A DNA stretch of 64,000 nt from Acinetobacter rudis (GCF_031157835.1 NZ_JAVIDR010000011.1:1-64000), one strand, 5' to 3'. Positions 44,161 to 55,653 are shown, numbered from the stretch's first letter. Notes: a model not told the origin generated them from the letters alone. Translations and numbers: made by a program.

Positions 44161-44628
44161 TTACCAACGGTACTTATCCCAATTTTCAGGATTAGCCCAA
44201 TATTTAGCATTTAGCCAATCTGGAACATGTTTATAATTCAGAATATTAAATAGCCATATACATTGTTGTTCAGCTAACTGGTAATCAAATAACTGCTGAA
44301 AACCCAAAGCACGCATTAATTTTTCATCTGCCTTATTCGCACAAATCACAATACGTTTAGCCCATAAATCACGCAATTTCACAATTAGCTGTGTCTTTTG
44401 CTGGGAACTAAACTGTAACAAGTCAGAGTCATTTAATTGCACAAGGGCAATATCATATCGTTGTTGAAAAGGCAGATTTAAAAATGCAGATGCGTTAAAA
44501 TGGCTAAATTGAATGTTCAAATCTGATGAATCATTCGCCAAATTTAATCCAATGGAAATTGCAGTCTGAATCGGCTGTTGTTGTGCTAAATCGTCTAGCA
44601 TCAAAGTGATGACATTTTGCTCAGCCAT
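44161..44628 (-). CDS. DUF6231-like conserved protein
   Basis: 155 residues, cytoplasmic, with a fold suggestive of a nucleotide- or SAM-binding alpha/beta protein (YDIALVQLNDSD, KRIVICANKADEKLMRALGF). Found widely in Acinetobacter as a conserved protein of unknown role. The ATG at 44628 is chosen; the start lies 35 bases from the divergent DUF2797 gene, so both share a small promoter region. Confidence 0.6.
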   Translation of the reverse strand: MAEQNVITLMLDDLAQQQPIQTAISIGLNLANDSSDLNIQFSHFNASAFLNLPFQQRYDIALVQLNDSDLLQFSSQQKTQLIVKLRDLWAKRIVICANKADEKLMRALGFQQLFDYQLAEQQCIWLFNILNYKHVPDWLNAKYWANPENWDKYRW

Positions 44629-44662
44629 GACTGTACCTTTTATATCGAGTGAGAAATTAGCA

Positions 44663-45535
44663 ATGGAACGACAAGGCATTTGTCATAAAATGCATGCAGC
44701 TCTGTTAGAGAATAATGTAACTGATCCATCCCTACATCAAGCAAATGTTGAATATAAGTTTAATTTAGACCGTACCGTAGTCGATCTACCCTTTCAACTT
44801 GGTCAACAAATTGAAATAGAATGGACTGGTAAAATTTACTGCGTCTCGTGTGGAAATTCTACACCTAAATCATATTCACAAGGGCATTGTTTTAAATGTT
44901 TTAAAACCAAAGCATCTTGTGACCTATGTATTATGAAACCTGAAACTTGTCATTACCATTTGGGTACTTGCCGTGAAGATAGTTTTGCGCACGAAGTCTG
45001 CTTTCAACCACATATTGTCTATTTGGCAAATTCAAGCGCATTAAAAGTGGGGATTACCCGTTTAGGACAAATGCCTACACGCTGGCTCGACCAAGGTGCA
45101 ACTCAAGCCCTACCGATTATGAAAGTCGGATCACGGCGCTTATCTGGTCAATTAGAGACCATGTTTGCAAATGAAGTTGCCGATAAAACAGACTGGCGCA
45201 AATTATTAAAAGGACAAGCTGAACCTCTAAACTTGCTCGAAATTCGAGACCAGTTAGTTGAACAATTTAGCCCCAAAATTCAAACGATTCGTGAAGAGTT
45301 TAGTCAAAAACTAGAGTTCAATGAAAATGTTGAACTGCTTGAAAATGAATCCCCACGTGAGTTTATTTATCCAATAAACAGCTATCCTGAAAAAATTAAA
45401 TCACATAACCTTGATAAAACACCAATCATCCGTGGAGTCTTACAAGGAATTAAAGGGCAATATTTAATGCTTGATACAGGTGTGATTAACATTCGCAAAT
45501 ACACAGGTTATGAACTTATTATTCGAGCTGAATGA
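44663..45535 (+). CDS. DUF2797 protein (zinc ribbon plus GIY-YIG-like domain)
   Basis: 290 residues. Four to seven cysteines (YCVSCGNSTPKS, CFKCFKTKASCDLCIM) form a zinc ribbon at ~70-110, then PHIVYLANSSALKVGITR and RWLDQGATQALPIMKVGSRRLSGQLE, an arrangement like GIY-YIG nuclease folds. DUF2797 proteins are uncharacterised; nucleic-acid processing is a guess from the fold. The ATG at 44663 is chosen. Confidence 0.75.
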   Translation: MERQGICHKMHAALLENNVTDPSLHQANVEYKFNLDRTVVDLPFQLGQQIEIEWTGKIYCVSCGNSTPKSYSQGHCFKCFKTKASCDLCIMKPETCHYHLGTCREDSFAHEVCFQPHIVYLANSSALKVGITRLGQMPTRWLDQGATQALPIMKVGSRRLSGQLETMFANEVADKTDWRKLLKGQAEPLNLLEIRDQLVEQFSPKIQTIREEFSQKLEFNENVELLENESPREFIYPINSYPEKIKSHNLDKTPIIRGVLQGIKGQYLMLDTGVINIRKYTGYELIIRAE

Positions 45536-45552
45536 TCTCTCATAATTCTAAT

Positions 45553-45586
45553 AATAGCCGTACATACCTTATGATATACGGCTATT
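45553..45586. terminator. Stem-loop between convergent DUF2797 and lpxB genes
   Basis: AATAGCCGTA and TACGGCTATT pair over 10 bp with a 14-base loop between two converging genes; only short T-runs follow. Probable bidirectional terminator. Confidence 0.55.
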
Positions 45587-45613
45587 GATTATTTTGGATG
45601 TCATATACTCATA

Positions 45614-46801
45614 TTACTTTATGTGGATATTTAACAGCTCTAAAATAGCAAGAGCTGGATCTTCACTATTTCCAGCCAATAGTTTTTTATGTAAAGTTTT
45701 AAACTGCATGGTCTGAATCTGTCCAACCTCAACATCCATCAAGCGTTCAATTTCAGTCGCAAGATTCTGTGCGGTTGCTTCACGCTGAATAAGTTCTTTG
45801 ATTACACGTTTTCCTGCAATAATATTAGGTAAAGAATAATATGGAATTTTTACCAAGCACTTGATAATAATATAACTTAACCAATTTAACTTATAAAACG
45901 ATACCATAGGTCGATGCATTAACATCGCTTCTAAAGTTGCGGTTCCTGATGCTAAAGCAACAATATTTGCGGCATCCATTACTTGTCGACCAATACTAGA
46001 CTCTGCACTTTGATTCTCTAACAACATGATTTGACGTTTAAAATGATCAGGATAGTGCTCTAATAACTGTGCTATTTGTTGTTGTCTTGCAGCATTGATT
46101 GCAGGAATAATAAAAATATCTTCTGGGAATTTATAATGCAATATTTGAGCAGCATCCAATAACATGGGACCCAAACGTTCAACCTCTCCCTGCCTACTCC
46201 CTGGCAATAAGGCAATATGGCGCTGATTTACGGATAATCCAAGTGCTTGCTTTGCGTGAGCAATTGGATTATCAAGTGGCAGTTCTGTTGCTAAAGGATG
46301 GCCAACAAATGCTGCTGGAACATTAAATTTTTGATAAAAAGCTTTTTCAAATGGGAATAAACATAGAACCAGATCAATAGACTCTTTTATTCCATAGACT
46401 CGTCCCTGTCGCCAGGCCCATACTGAAGGACTTACATATTGTACAGTCTTAGTTGGTAAATGATGTTGTTTTATACTTTTAGATAAACGCAGATTAAAAT
46501 CAGGCGCATCAATCCCGATGAAAATATCAATTGGTCTTTTAGCCCAACGCTCCACCAGTTCATCACGAATGGCGAAAAACTTTTTTAAGTCTTTGAGTAC
46601 TTCAACGATACCCATTTTAGAAAAAATATCCATTGGATAAAAGCTTTCTAATCCAGCAGCAATCATTTGTGGACCACCTACACCCTCAAATTCTGCTTCA
46701 ATACCCAATTCTTGGAAACGGCGCATCAATTTAACCCCAAGCGTATCGCCCGAAACTTCACCAACCACTATTCCAATGCGTAATTTTTGATTATTCAACA
46801 T
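45614..46801 (-). CDS. lpxB: Lipid-A-disaccharide synthase
   Basis: 395 residues; joins UDP-2,3-diacylglucosamine and lipid X at the inner membrane in lipid A synthesis. Seen: RIGIVVGEVSGDTLG, FEGVGGPQMIAAG, DIFIGIDAPDFNLRL, YVSPSVWAWRQGR, LPGSRQGEVERLGP, and ASGTATLEAML. The ATG at 46801 has a GGGGAT ribosome site; an upstream in-frame start at 46834 is unlikely. Unlike in E. coli it is not next to lpxA or rnhB here. Confidence 0.95.
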   Translation of the reverse strand: MLNNQKLRIGIVVGEVSGDTLGVKLMRRFQELGIEAEFEGVGGPQMIAAGLESFYPMDIFSKMGIVEVLKDLKKFFAIRDELVERWAKRPIDIFIGIDAPDFNLRLSKSIKQHHLPTKTVQYVSPSVWAWRQGRVYGIKESIDLVLCLFPFEKAFYQKFNVPAAFVGHPLATELPLDNPIAHAKQALGLSVNQRHIALLPGSRQGEVERLGPMLLDAAQILHYKFPEDIFIIPAINAARQQQIAQLLEHYPDHFKRQIMLLENQSAESSIGRQVMDAANIVALASGTATLEAMLMHRPMVSFYKLNWLSYIIIKCLVKIPYYSLPNIIAGKRVIKELIQREATAQNLATEIERLMDVEVGQIQTMQFKTLHKKLLAGNSEDPALAILELLNIHIK

Positions 46802-47032
46802 GATATCCCCTGCAAAGCAAGCACATCTTAACATAGCAGAACTAAGCTTATTTTTTTAAATTCAGTGCCAACAAACAATCTAAACTGAATTCTCCATACA
46901 AATACACCGAAAAATATCACAACCCGACAAATATCCTAGACTTATTCTGCTTTAGCCGTGTTAAACATTAAACAATTCGTGTTATATTCAAGCGAATTTC
47001 TACTCAACTGTATGATTACCCAGTGACGGCAA

Positions 47033-48124
47033 ATGAATACACCTAAGTCTACCCCTCTTGTACAATCTGATATTGATGACGTGAATGTTCAAAGCATTCA
47101 ACCTCTTGTAACTCCAGCAAAATTAAAAGCGGAACTTCCTTTAAATGGTCAGGCCTATCAAACAGTGCTACATGGTCGTGAAACAATCCGCAATATTTTA
47201 GATGGCAAAGATAAACGTTTGTTTGTTGTGATTGGTCCATGTTCAATCCATGACCCTATAGCTGCACATGAATATGCAGACCGCTTAAAAGTGCTTAGCG
47301 AAAAAGTAAAAGATACTTTATATATTGTCATGCGTGTTTATTTTGAAAAGCCTCGTACAACAATTGGTTGGAAAGGTCTAATTAATGACCCTGACATGAA
47401 TGATTCATTCAATATTGAAAAAGGTTTACGTATTGGCCGTAAGCTCTTGTTGGAACTGAATGAAAAAGGATTAGCTTGCGCAACTGAAGCCCTAGATCCG
47501 AACTCACCACAATACTATCAAGACTTGATTTCTTGGTCAGCGATTGGGGCACGTACAACCGAAAGCCAAACTCACCGTGAAATGTCCTCAGGTCTTTCGT
47601 CTCCAGTTGGTTTTAAAAATGGTACAGATGGTGGCTTAACTGTTGCAACCAATGCGATGCAATCCGTTAAACACGGGCATAGTTTCTTGGGCTTAAATGA
47701 TCAAGGTCAAGTTTCAGTAATTCGCACCAAAGGTAATCCATATGCACACGTTGTTTTACGTGGTGGTAATGGTAAACCAAACTATGACGCAGGTTCAGTT
47801 GCCGAAACTGAAAATGCCTTGGCTAAGGCGAAGGTGAGCAACAAGATTATGATTGATGCTAGCCATGCCAATTCAAATAAAGACCCATTCCTACAGCCGT
47901 TGGTACTGAAAAATATTACTGAACAAATTTTAGATGGTAATAAATCTATTGTTGGTATCATGGTTGAGAGTCATCTCAAAGGAGGTCGTCAAGACATCCC
48001 TAAAGATCTCAATCAACTTGAATACGGTAAATCAGTCACAGATGGTTGTATCGATTGGGAAACGACTGAAAATACGCTGCTTGAAATGGATGCAGCATTA
48101 AAGAACGTTCTTCCAACACGTTAA
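47033..48124 (+). CDS. 3-deoxy-7-phosphoheptulonate (DAHP) synthase, second copy
   Basis: 363 residues, class I AroF/G/H family: VVIGPCSIHDPIAAHEYADRL, FEKPRTTIGWKGL, GARTTESQTHREMSSG, GFKNGTDGG, VVLRGGNGKPNYD, DASHANSNKDP. Same first step of the shikimate pathway as the gene at 8323 but clearly diverged, so the two are isoenzymes with different feedback control. Its upstream region (46802-47032) shows no aromatic-rich leader peptide, in contrast to the other copy. GACGG precedes the ATG; an intrinsic terminator follows. Confidence 0.94.
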   Translation: MNTPKSTPLVQSDIDDVNVQSIQPLVTPAKLKAELPLNGQAYQTVLHGRETIRNILDGKDKRLFVVIGPCSIHDPIAAHEYADRLKVLSEKVKDTLYIVMRVYFEKPRTTIGWKGLINDPDMNDSFNIEKGLRIGRKLLLELNEKGLACATEALDPNSPQYYQDLISWSAIGARTTESQTHREMSSGLSSPVGFKNGTDGGLTVATNAMQSVKHGHSFLGLNDQGQVSVIRTKGNPYAHVVLRGGNGKPNYDAGSVAETENALAKAKVSNKIMIDASHANSNKDPFLQPLVLKNITEQILDGNKSIVGIMVESHLKGGRQDIPKDLNQLEYGKSVTDGCIDWETTENTLLEMDAALKNVLPTR

Positions 48125-48136
48125 TGCTGAATAAAG

Positions 48137-48159
48137 CGCCATCTACCCGATGGCGTTTT
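48137..48159 (+). terminator. Terminator of the second DAHP synthase gene
   Basis: CGCCATC-TACCC-GATGGCG followed by TTTT, 13 bases after the stop codon. Confidence 0.8.
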
Positions 48160-48254
48160 ACTTTGTTGTGGATTATTGCTAGCTACAGCTTTCCTTGATC
48201 TATATTTAGACTTATATTTTATATTTACTTTTTTAGTTATTAGTTAACGGTCAC

Positions 48255-48782
48255 ATGAACAATCTTGAACAACAGCTCAGTCAAATTACCCATTTTCGCT
48301 ATATACACCAACATCTCTTAACATCTGCCCAACCCAGTGTAGAGCAGCTTGCACAAATAAAATCATATGGTGTAGATACTGTTATCAATCTAGGTTTGAG
48401 TCATGAAGAACAATTTTTAGCAGACCAAGATCAACACTGTATTGCCTTAGGACTCAATTACTTACATATTCCAATAGATTGGGAATGTCCTGCCGATGAA
48501 CAATGCCTTTTGGTTTTAGATCTAATTAACGCATTAGTACAAAACAAAATCATTTGGATACATTGTCCAAATGGCTATCGTGTAAGTAGCCTGATGTATT
48601 TATATCAACAATTTGCAATGGAAATTGATTTACCAACTGCACAAGAATTTTTACATCAACTTTGGGAACCCAATGCAACATGGACAGGTTTAATTCATGC
48701 CGTGACTCTACAGTTACAAGGCCGTAAAGCCACTCAAGAATTAGAAATGTCTTTACAACAAGTTGAAGACACAAATCCATAG
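48255..48782 (+). CDS. Protein-tyrosine-phosphatase-like protein with CX4R loop
   Basis: 175 residues. Start ...FRYIHQHLLTSAQPS then YGVDTVINLGLS, as in the small bacterial phosphatase family related to DUF442. The active-site-like loop is WIHCPNGYRVSS: Cys and Arg are four residues apart rather than the five of classical tyrosine phosphatases, which is normal for this subfamily as I remember it. An acid residue in PIDWECPADE could be the general acid. The substrate is unknown. Its 3' end almost meets the converging ispF gene. Confidence 0.75.
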   Translation: MNNLEQQLSQITHFRYIHQHLLTSAQPSVEQLAQIKSYGVDTVINLGLSHEEQFLADQDQHCIALGLNYLHIPIDWECPADEQCLLVLDLINALVQNKIIWIHCPNGYRVSSLMYLYQQFAMEIDLPTAQEFLHQLWEPNATWTGLIHAVTLQLQGRKATQELEMSLQQVEDTNP

Positions 48783-48788
48783 CATTAA

Positions 48789-49280
48789 CTATTTTGTTTG
48801 ATGTGAAACCAAAACTATAGCTGTGGCTAAAATCCCTTCCTGACGTCCTGTAAAACCTAGCTTCTCTGTCGTTGTGGCCTTAATGCTTATTTGGGTCACA
48901 TCCACATGGAGTACATTTGCGATACTCTGACGCATTTCTAGATTGTATTTCGACAATTTAGGACGTTCACATGCAACAGTAATATCAGCATTATTTAGTT
49001 GATAGCCACGATCTAAGATCAATTGATAGCTATGTTGAAGTAATTTACGGCTATCTACATCTTTAAATTCAGGATCGGTATCAGGGAAATGCTGACCAAT
49101 ATCGCCTAAAGCTAGAGAGCCTAATAGTGCATCACACAATGCATGTAACACAACATCACCATCAGAATGTGCTTTTAAACCTTGATTATGTGGTATCTTA
49201 ATGCCAGCAAGCGTAACAAAATCTCCATCTTCAAATGCATGTACATCAATACCCTGACCAATTCGAATCTGTACTGACAT
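48789..49280 (-). CDS. ispF: 2-C-methyl-D-erythritol 2,4-cyclodiphosphate synthase
   Basis: 163 residues; MEP pathway enzyme making the cyclodiphosphate precursor of isoprenoids. Metal ligands and motifs: GQGIDVHAFEDGD (Asp, His), KAHSDGDVVLHALCDALLGSLALGDIGQHFPDTD, and ATTTEKLGFTGRQEGI. The ATG at 49280 follows a GGGGGAG ribosome site. ispD is not adjacent. Confidence 0.96.
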   Translation of the reverse strand: MSVQIRIGQGIDVHAFEDGDFVTLAGIKIPHNQGLKAHSDGDVVLHALCDALLGSLALGDIGQHFPDTDPEFKDVDSRKLLQHSYQLILDRGYQLNNADITVACERPKLSKYNLEMRQSIANVLHVDVTQISIKATTTEKLGFTGRQEGILATAIVLVSHQTK

Positions 49281-49405
49281 AAAATCTCCCCCTGTGCAGT
49301 TTTTAATATGAAATCTTGTATTCATACTTTCTCTTTCGCTATAGTAAGTATGCAAGCATTTGGAAAGTATAAGCGATCATGCTGATCAAAACAGATTATT
49401 TATCG

Positions 49406-50038
49406 ATGAAGTCTATTTTAACCCTCTTAAGTTTAAGCAGCCTAGCGATTTTCAGCAGCTCGATAAGCCATGCTCAAGCGATCCCTTGCGAAAATCCCCA
49501 TCAGCAAGCTTGGAAAAAAATGCTGTGTGGCAATGAGCTAAAAAAACAACGTTTATTACTCAATGATAAATACCTAACAGCATATCTTGCCACAGATGCC
49601 CCAATACAGCTTTTAGAAAAGACACAACAACTCTGGCTCAACCGAGTACAACAATGTACAACTCGACGTTGTTTTGAACAGCAAATTGATCTACGCAGTG
49701 AGGAGCTTAATTTTTATACATCCATGAATCAAAGTATGACACAGCACTTTATCAAATATAATCGAGGTAAAATTGCGATACCAGAAGTGCATATCATGGT
49801 GCATCAACTCAGTACTGATCGTATAAAAATTGAAGGTAATGCTTATTTAAATCCTAACAATAAAAACCAACAACAAAGGATGTTACTTGCCTACAGTTCA
49901 CCTGATCCTAAAAAGCCTGTTCTAGATAATGATCGTCGTTGTAGCTATCAAATGACTTTTCACAAAGCACTCTTAGTCGTACAAAGCAAACAAAAAGAAT
50001 GCCAGCATTTCACTGGGCATTATCGACGTTACGATTAA
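49406..50038 (+). CDS. Exported LprI/DUF1311-like protein
   Basis: About 210 residues with signal peptide (MKSILTLLSLSSLAIFSSS to HAQA). The N-terminal mature part (CENPHQQAWKKMLCGNELKKQ..., LWLNRVQQC, RRCFEQQIDLR) has the cysteine pattern of DUF1311/LprI-type lysozyme-inhibitor-like domains; the C-terminal part (~130-210) is beta-rich with one more Cys pair (RRCSYQ, KECQHF). An ATG 27 bases upstream is in frame. The function in Acinetobacter is unknown. Confidence 0.7.
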   Translation: MKSILTLLSLSSLAIFSSSISHAQAIPCENPHQQAWKKMLCGNELKKQRLLLNDKYLTAYLATDAPIQLLEKTQQLWLNRVQQCTTRRCFEQQIDLRSEELNFYTSMNQSMTQHFIKYNRGKIAIPEVHIMVHQLSTDRIKIEGNAYLNPNNKNQQQRMLLAYSSPDPKKPVLDNDRRCSYQMTFHKALLVVQSKQKECQHFTGHYRRYD

Positions 50039-50049
50039 GCCAATATAAA

Positions 50050-50080
50050 TAGAAAAATGGTTGATTTCACTCAACCATTT
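50050..50080 (-). terminator. Terminator of fadH
   Basis: AAATGGTTGA-TTTCAC-TCAACCATTT: a 10-bp stem, followed on the minus strand by TTTTTCT. Also placed to stop the converging plus-strand gene. Confidence 0.75.
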
Positions 50081-50117
50081 CACATTCTAAGCAAATGATT
50101 CTCTATGAGAACTTCAA

Positions 50118-52175
<2,058 letters not shown>

Positions 52176-52218
52176 CTAGTTTTGATCAGCAGTTTTTTAT
52201 AATCTAGTTTTGTTTTTA

Positions 52219-52234
52219 ATGCAACATGTTGCAT
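52219..52234. promoter_or_regulatory. PadR-type operator candidate
   Basis: ATGCAACATGTTGCAT, a perfect 16-base palindrome between fadH and the divergent PadR gene. PadR-family sites are short palindromes of the ATG...CAT type, so the match in form and place is good. Confidence 0.65.
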
Positions 52235-52270
52235 AATATCTAACATGCTCATTTTAGACTGATATAGCCG

Positions 52271-52828
52271 ATGTCACTCTCTCATGCTTTACTCACCAGT
52301 TTAATTGAAAAACCAAGTACAGGTTCCGAACTGGCACGTCGTTTTGACCGCTCTATGGGCTTTTTTTGGCCTGCTACACACCAACAAATCTATAGAGAAC
52401 TCAACAATATGCTTTTGAAGGGTTGGGTTTCCACTCTAGAAGATGAGCATTACACTGGTCGTAAAAAAACCTATCAAGTAGAAGCCTCTGGTCGGGCCGA
52501 ATTAGCAGATTGGATCTACAAACAAAGTCCACCTGCACCTCTACGTGAGGAACTCATGGTACGTTTGCGCGCGGAGGCACAATTAAATACATCACAGCTT
52601 TTACCTGAACTGCAGCGTCATCTTGAGTTACATCGTCACAATCTACATATCTATCAATTGATTTATAATCGTGACTTTGCAATATCCGACTCTCAACCCA
52701 ATCTACAGGAAAAAACCACCTACATACATAAAATGATTTTGCAATTAGGTATTAATCAAGAACTTGGCTGGATTACATGGTTAGAACAGTTAATTCCACA
52801 GTTACAACAATTTCAGGATCAACACTAA
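52271..52828 (+). CDS. PadR-family transcriptional regulator
   Basis: 185 residues. N-terminal winged helix (HALLTSLIEKPSTGSELARRFDRSMGFFWPATHQQIYRELNNM, here only described in parts: GSELARRF and HQQIYREL are the key stretches), then a wing (TLEDEHYTGRKKTYQV) and a C-terminal coiled-coil domain of the Vir/PadR_C type. Divergent from fadH; an alpha/beta hydrolase gene follows after 38 bases and may share its transcript. Confidence 0.86.
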   Translation: MSLSHALLTSLIEKPSTGSELARRFDRSMGFFWPATHQQIYRELNNMLLKGWVSTLEDEHYTGRKKTYQVEASGRAELADWIYKQSPPAPLREELMVRLRAEAQLNTSQLLPELQRHLELHRHNLHIYQLIYNRDFAISDSQPNLQEKTTYIHKMILQLGINQELGWITWLEQLIPQLQQFQDQH

Positions 52829-52866
52829 TTTTCATTTTTGTATATTTCCTTAAGGAGTAAGTACTG

Positions 52867-53775
52867 ATGCCATATTATTCAATGACTGACGACACTCAAC
52901 TTCATGTTCGTGAAGTTGGTCAAGGTGATCCCGTACTAGTTCTCTCCGGCTTAGGTATGCAAAGTTGGCAATGGCTTCCTTTCTTACAATCAAGTAAAAA
53001 AACTCACCGTTTTATTATTCCTGATTGGCGCGGTTTTGGTGGGTCAAAGCACTGTAAAATTCCAATGCATTTGGATGCGATTACAAGTCACTGGAATGAT
53101 ATTAAGTGTCTAATAGAACAACTGGAACTTGACCAATTTAAACTTATTGCCTATTCAATGGGTGCTAGCACAGCAATGCATGGTATGCAATATGGGCATC
53201 TTTCAAGTAAATTAAAAAGTTATCTCCATATTGACCAAACTCCTAAAATCTCTACTGATTTTAATTGGTCTTATGGCTTGTTTGGTCAGGATTATTTTCA
53301 ATTTATTGAGCTACTACAATCAATCTCTGATTTCTTAGCACAACATCAAGATAAACAAACTTTAGCACAACTTGAAGTACAACCTCGAAAACAACTTTTA
53401 AATATGTGGCTTAATTTCATACAGCTTCAGGACAGTAATAAAATTAGCCCTCTACTCTTCAAATTAGCGCTAAAACAACCATCCTTACAAAAACATTTAT
53501 TGCCTATCCAACGATTAGACTATATGGCTTGGTACATCAATAATTATTTACATCATCAACAGGATTATCGTAAGGCCATCATTGGATTAGACTGCCCGAC
53601 TACGTTTTTTATTGGCGCAAAATCAACCCTATATCCAGCACAAGGTCAGCTAGAAATTGCTGAAAGAATGAAAAATGCTAAATCCGTAGTATTTGAACGC
53701 TCTGGACACACTCCACTTTTAACTGAGCCTTTTAAATTTGGTCGAGAATTGCAGCATTTTTTACATGCAAATTAA
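52867..53775 (+). CDS. Alpha/beta hydrolase
   Basis: 302 residues, no signal peptide. Oxyanion region VLSGLGMQSWQW, DWRGFGGS, nucleophile Ser in LIAYSMGAST (the elbow's first Gly is Ala), and catalytic His in RSGHTPLLTEP. Ribosome site AAGGAG 8 bases before the ATG. Substrate unknown; adjacent PadR and fadH hint at lipid-type esters, which is only inference. Confidence 0.85.
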   Translation: MPYYSMTDDTQLHVREVGQGDPVLVLSGLGMQSWQWLPFLQSSKKTHRFIIPDWRGFGGSKHCKIPMHLDAITSHWNDIKCLIEQLELDQFKLIAYSMGASTAMHGMQYGHLSSKLKSYLHIDQTPKISTDFNWSYGLFGQDYFQFIELLQSISDFLAQHQDKQTLAQLEVQPRKQLLNMWLNFIQLQDSNKISPLLFKLALKQPSLQKHLLPIQRLDYMAWYINNYLHHQQDYRKAIIGLDCPTTFFIGAKSTLYPAQGQLEIAERMKNAKSVVFERSGHTPLLTEPFKFGRELQHFLHAN

Positions 53776-53856
53776 ACAATTTCATATTTAAGAAGATCTT
53801 TGAATAATGCCATTTTTTAAATGTCTAATTCATTCATATAAATTTACATGACTGGA

Positions 53857-54456
53857 CTAAACGGATTTTTCTAAACTTTCTAATAATAACTTAGACTGTT
53901 CATGACCATTTTCTGCAGCTTTTTTTAACCACATAAGTGCTTGAGATCTATCCTTGGTTAAACCATTACTACCATTAAAATAGTATTTTGCTAATGTTGC
54001 TTGCGCATCTTTATGATTATTATTTGCAGCTTTCAAATACCAAGTATTTGCAGCCTTTTCATCTCTATCAACACCTTGGCCTTTTTCATACATCATTGCA
54101 CAATAAAACTGCGAATCAGCATCATTTTGTTCAGCCGCTTTAATCATCAATTCAAAAACCTTTGCATAGTCTTGTCTGACGCCCTGTCCATGAGCATACA
54201 TCAATGCTAAGTTATACTGCGCCGACTTATGACCTTGTGCTACAGCTTTATTATACCAACGCAGTGCTTCACTATTGCTTTGAACAACACCCTTACCTTC
54301 ATCGTAAATCACGCCAAGATTAAACTGTGCTGAAGCGTTCCCTTGAAGCGCTTGTTTTTGTGTTTCATAAAAACTAAGTTGTTGCGCGTTTGCAATATTA
54401 GGAGTCACTCCTAATACTGCTATCAAAATCAATAAATTTCTATTTTTTTTCATCAT
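53857..54456 (-). CDS. Sel1-repeat protein, exported
   Basis: 199 residues with signal peptide (LLILIAVLGVTPNIANA). Four Sel1-like repeats: ASAQFNLGVIYDEGKGV, KSAQYNLALMYAHGQGV, ADSQFYCAMMYEKGQGV and KDAQATLAKYYFNGSNG, each followed by a helix with W/KAA. Such periplasmic solenoids bind protein partners in envelope signalling or cell-wall processes. Single gene; the target is unknown. Confidence 0.9.
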   Translation of the reverse strand: MMKKNRNLLILIAVLGVTPNIANAQQLSFYETQKQALQGNASAQFNLGVIYDEGKGVVQSNSEALRWYNKAVAQGHKSAQYNLALMYAHGQGVRQDYAKVFELMIKAAEQNDADSQFYCAMMYEKGQGVDRDEKAANTWYLKAANNNHKDAQATLAKYYFNGSNGLTKDRSQALMWLKKAAENGHEQSKLLLESLEKSV

Positions 54457-55009
54457 TTAAAGCATATTTACCATCTTATTGGCTATTCTAACTGAATATC
54501 AGCCAATAAAAACCCAATGTATTTAATTAAATACACAAAAAAGTTGAGAAAAAACACACTTTATTTTAGTAAGTATTAAACAAAAAAAGAAAGACCGACA
54601 TAGCCTCCTAACCTTTTCCAGCTCATTACGCCTGACTTAATAGACGTAAATCTATGTTAGACTGATTTATAAACACAAATACACGACTTTAAATAAGCCA
54701 AAATACTATATCAAAATTTTATATGTAATTTATTAGTACTTAATCATTTAAAGTTCACAATGAGTCTATTTAACCAATCATAAAAAATAAATTATTTGAC
54801 CATTAAATATAAACATTATAAAACAGCTACACAATACTTATTACCCACAAAAAATAAATATGACGAAGCAAATAAGATTACTTACCCTAAAACTTATATA
54901 ATTTTTTTAAACCTTATACTTATCATAGCGCTTAGTTAGATACACTAAAATATTCTTTTATAAAAAAAGAAATCTATACTTTATAAAAATATATTAATAG
55001 CGAACAAAA
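54457..55009. other. Non-coding gap
   Basis: No gene, RNA structure or promoter stands out in this AT-rich stretch between the Sel1-repeat gene and a small DUF2158-like gene. Confidence 0.5.
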
Positions 55010-55270
55010 CTAACTTTTAACAATTTCATCAGTCAACTTTCTTTTAGGTTCATCAATTGTAAATTTCTGCCCAGTCGCTATAAGTTCTCTCTTATTAAAA
55101 CCTGAACGATGTAATTGGCCTTGAGTACAAAACCATTTACATTTTACCTTTGTATCTTTAATAGAGTATACAATCATTTCAGGGCTACCCAACACAAAAA
55201 CCACAACACTACCCACTTCTAAAGTCATATCCCACTCAACAACGATGTTTGGTAAATTTCTTATTTTCAT
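55010..55270 (-). CDS. DUF2158 (YodC-like) small protein
   Basis: About 86 residues. The core LEVGSVVVFVLGSPEMIVYSI followed by VKCKWFCTQGQLHRSGFNKREL matches the DUF2158 pattern (x-GSVV-K-GGP-M-V ... V-CQWF ... FP). These small beta-rich proteins are common near mobile elements and of unknown function. ATG at 55270 chosen; a TTG 9 bases earlier is in frame. Ribosome site weak. Confidence 0.65.
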   Translation of the reverse strand: MKIRNLPNIVVEWDMTLEVGSVVVFVLGSPEMIVYSIKDTKVKCKWFCTQGQLHRSGFNKRELIATGQKFTIDEPKRKLTDEIVKS

Positions 55271-55516
55271 TATATTCAATATAACTAAAGTGTTAAAATT
55301 ATAAATGCTATTTTTGATTATATTTTTTGTATATAAAACTTATATTAATGTAATTTATAAAACAATCTAATAGTTAACATATTTCATAATTCAACATACA
55401 AAAAAATAACTATTAAATCAGGGTATTTAACTTTGGAATCAATCCAACACATAAAAATAAATAATAATAAATCATACTATTTATTATAATTTATAGTAAA
55501 AAATCTAATATTTAAT

Positions 55517-55543
55517 AAAAAAAAACCCACCTATTATGGTGGG
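55517..55543 (-). terminator. Intrinsic terminator of the candidate small RNA
   Basis: CCCACC (55526-55531) and GGTGGG (55538-55543) form a 6-bp GC-rich stem with a 6-base loop; the minus strand continues with nine T. The nearest upstream gene on this strand (nnr) ends almost 400 bases away. Confidence 0.85.
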
Positions 55544-55653
55544 ATCACGCTAAATTTTCTTATTTTGACTTATTATTATCATAATTGTTTTTGATTATTG
55601 ACTTCCAAAATTAGGTCTCTTAACTACTGCCTTTTTATGTGAAGTACTTTGTG
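55518..55653 (-). ncRNA. Candidate small RNA (~136 nt)
   Basis: On the minus strand, a promoter (TTGTGT, 17 bases, TATAAT; 55687-55659) and an intrinsic terminator (CCCACC-ATAATA-GGTGGG plus nine T; 55543-55517) enclose about 136 nt with no ORF. The predicted 5' end contains GATCAC, complementary to GTGATC immediately before the terminator stem, so the ends could pair, as in structured regulatory RNAs. I do not recognise the family. Confidence 0.6.

Noticed and set aside
46802..47032. Aromatic leader peptide before the second DAHP synthase
   Set aside because: No short ORF rich in Phe, Tyr or Trp and no terminator is visible there.
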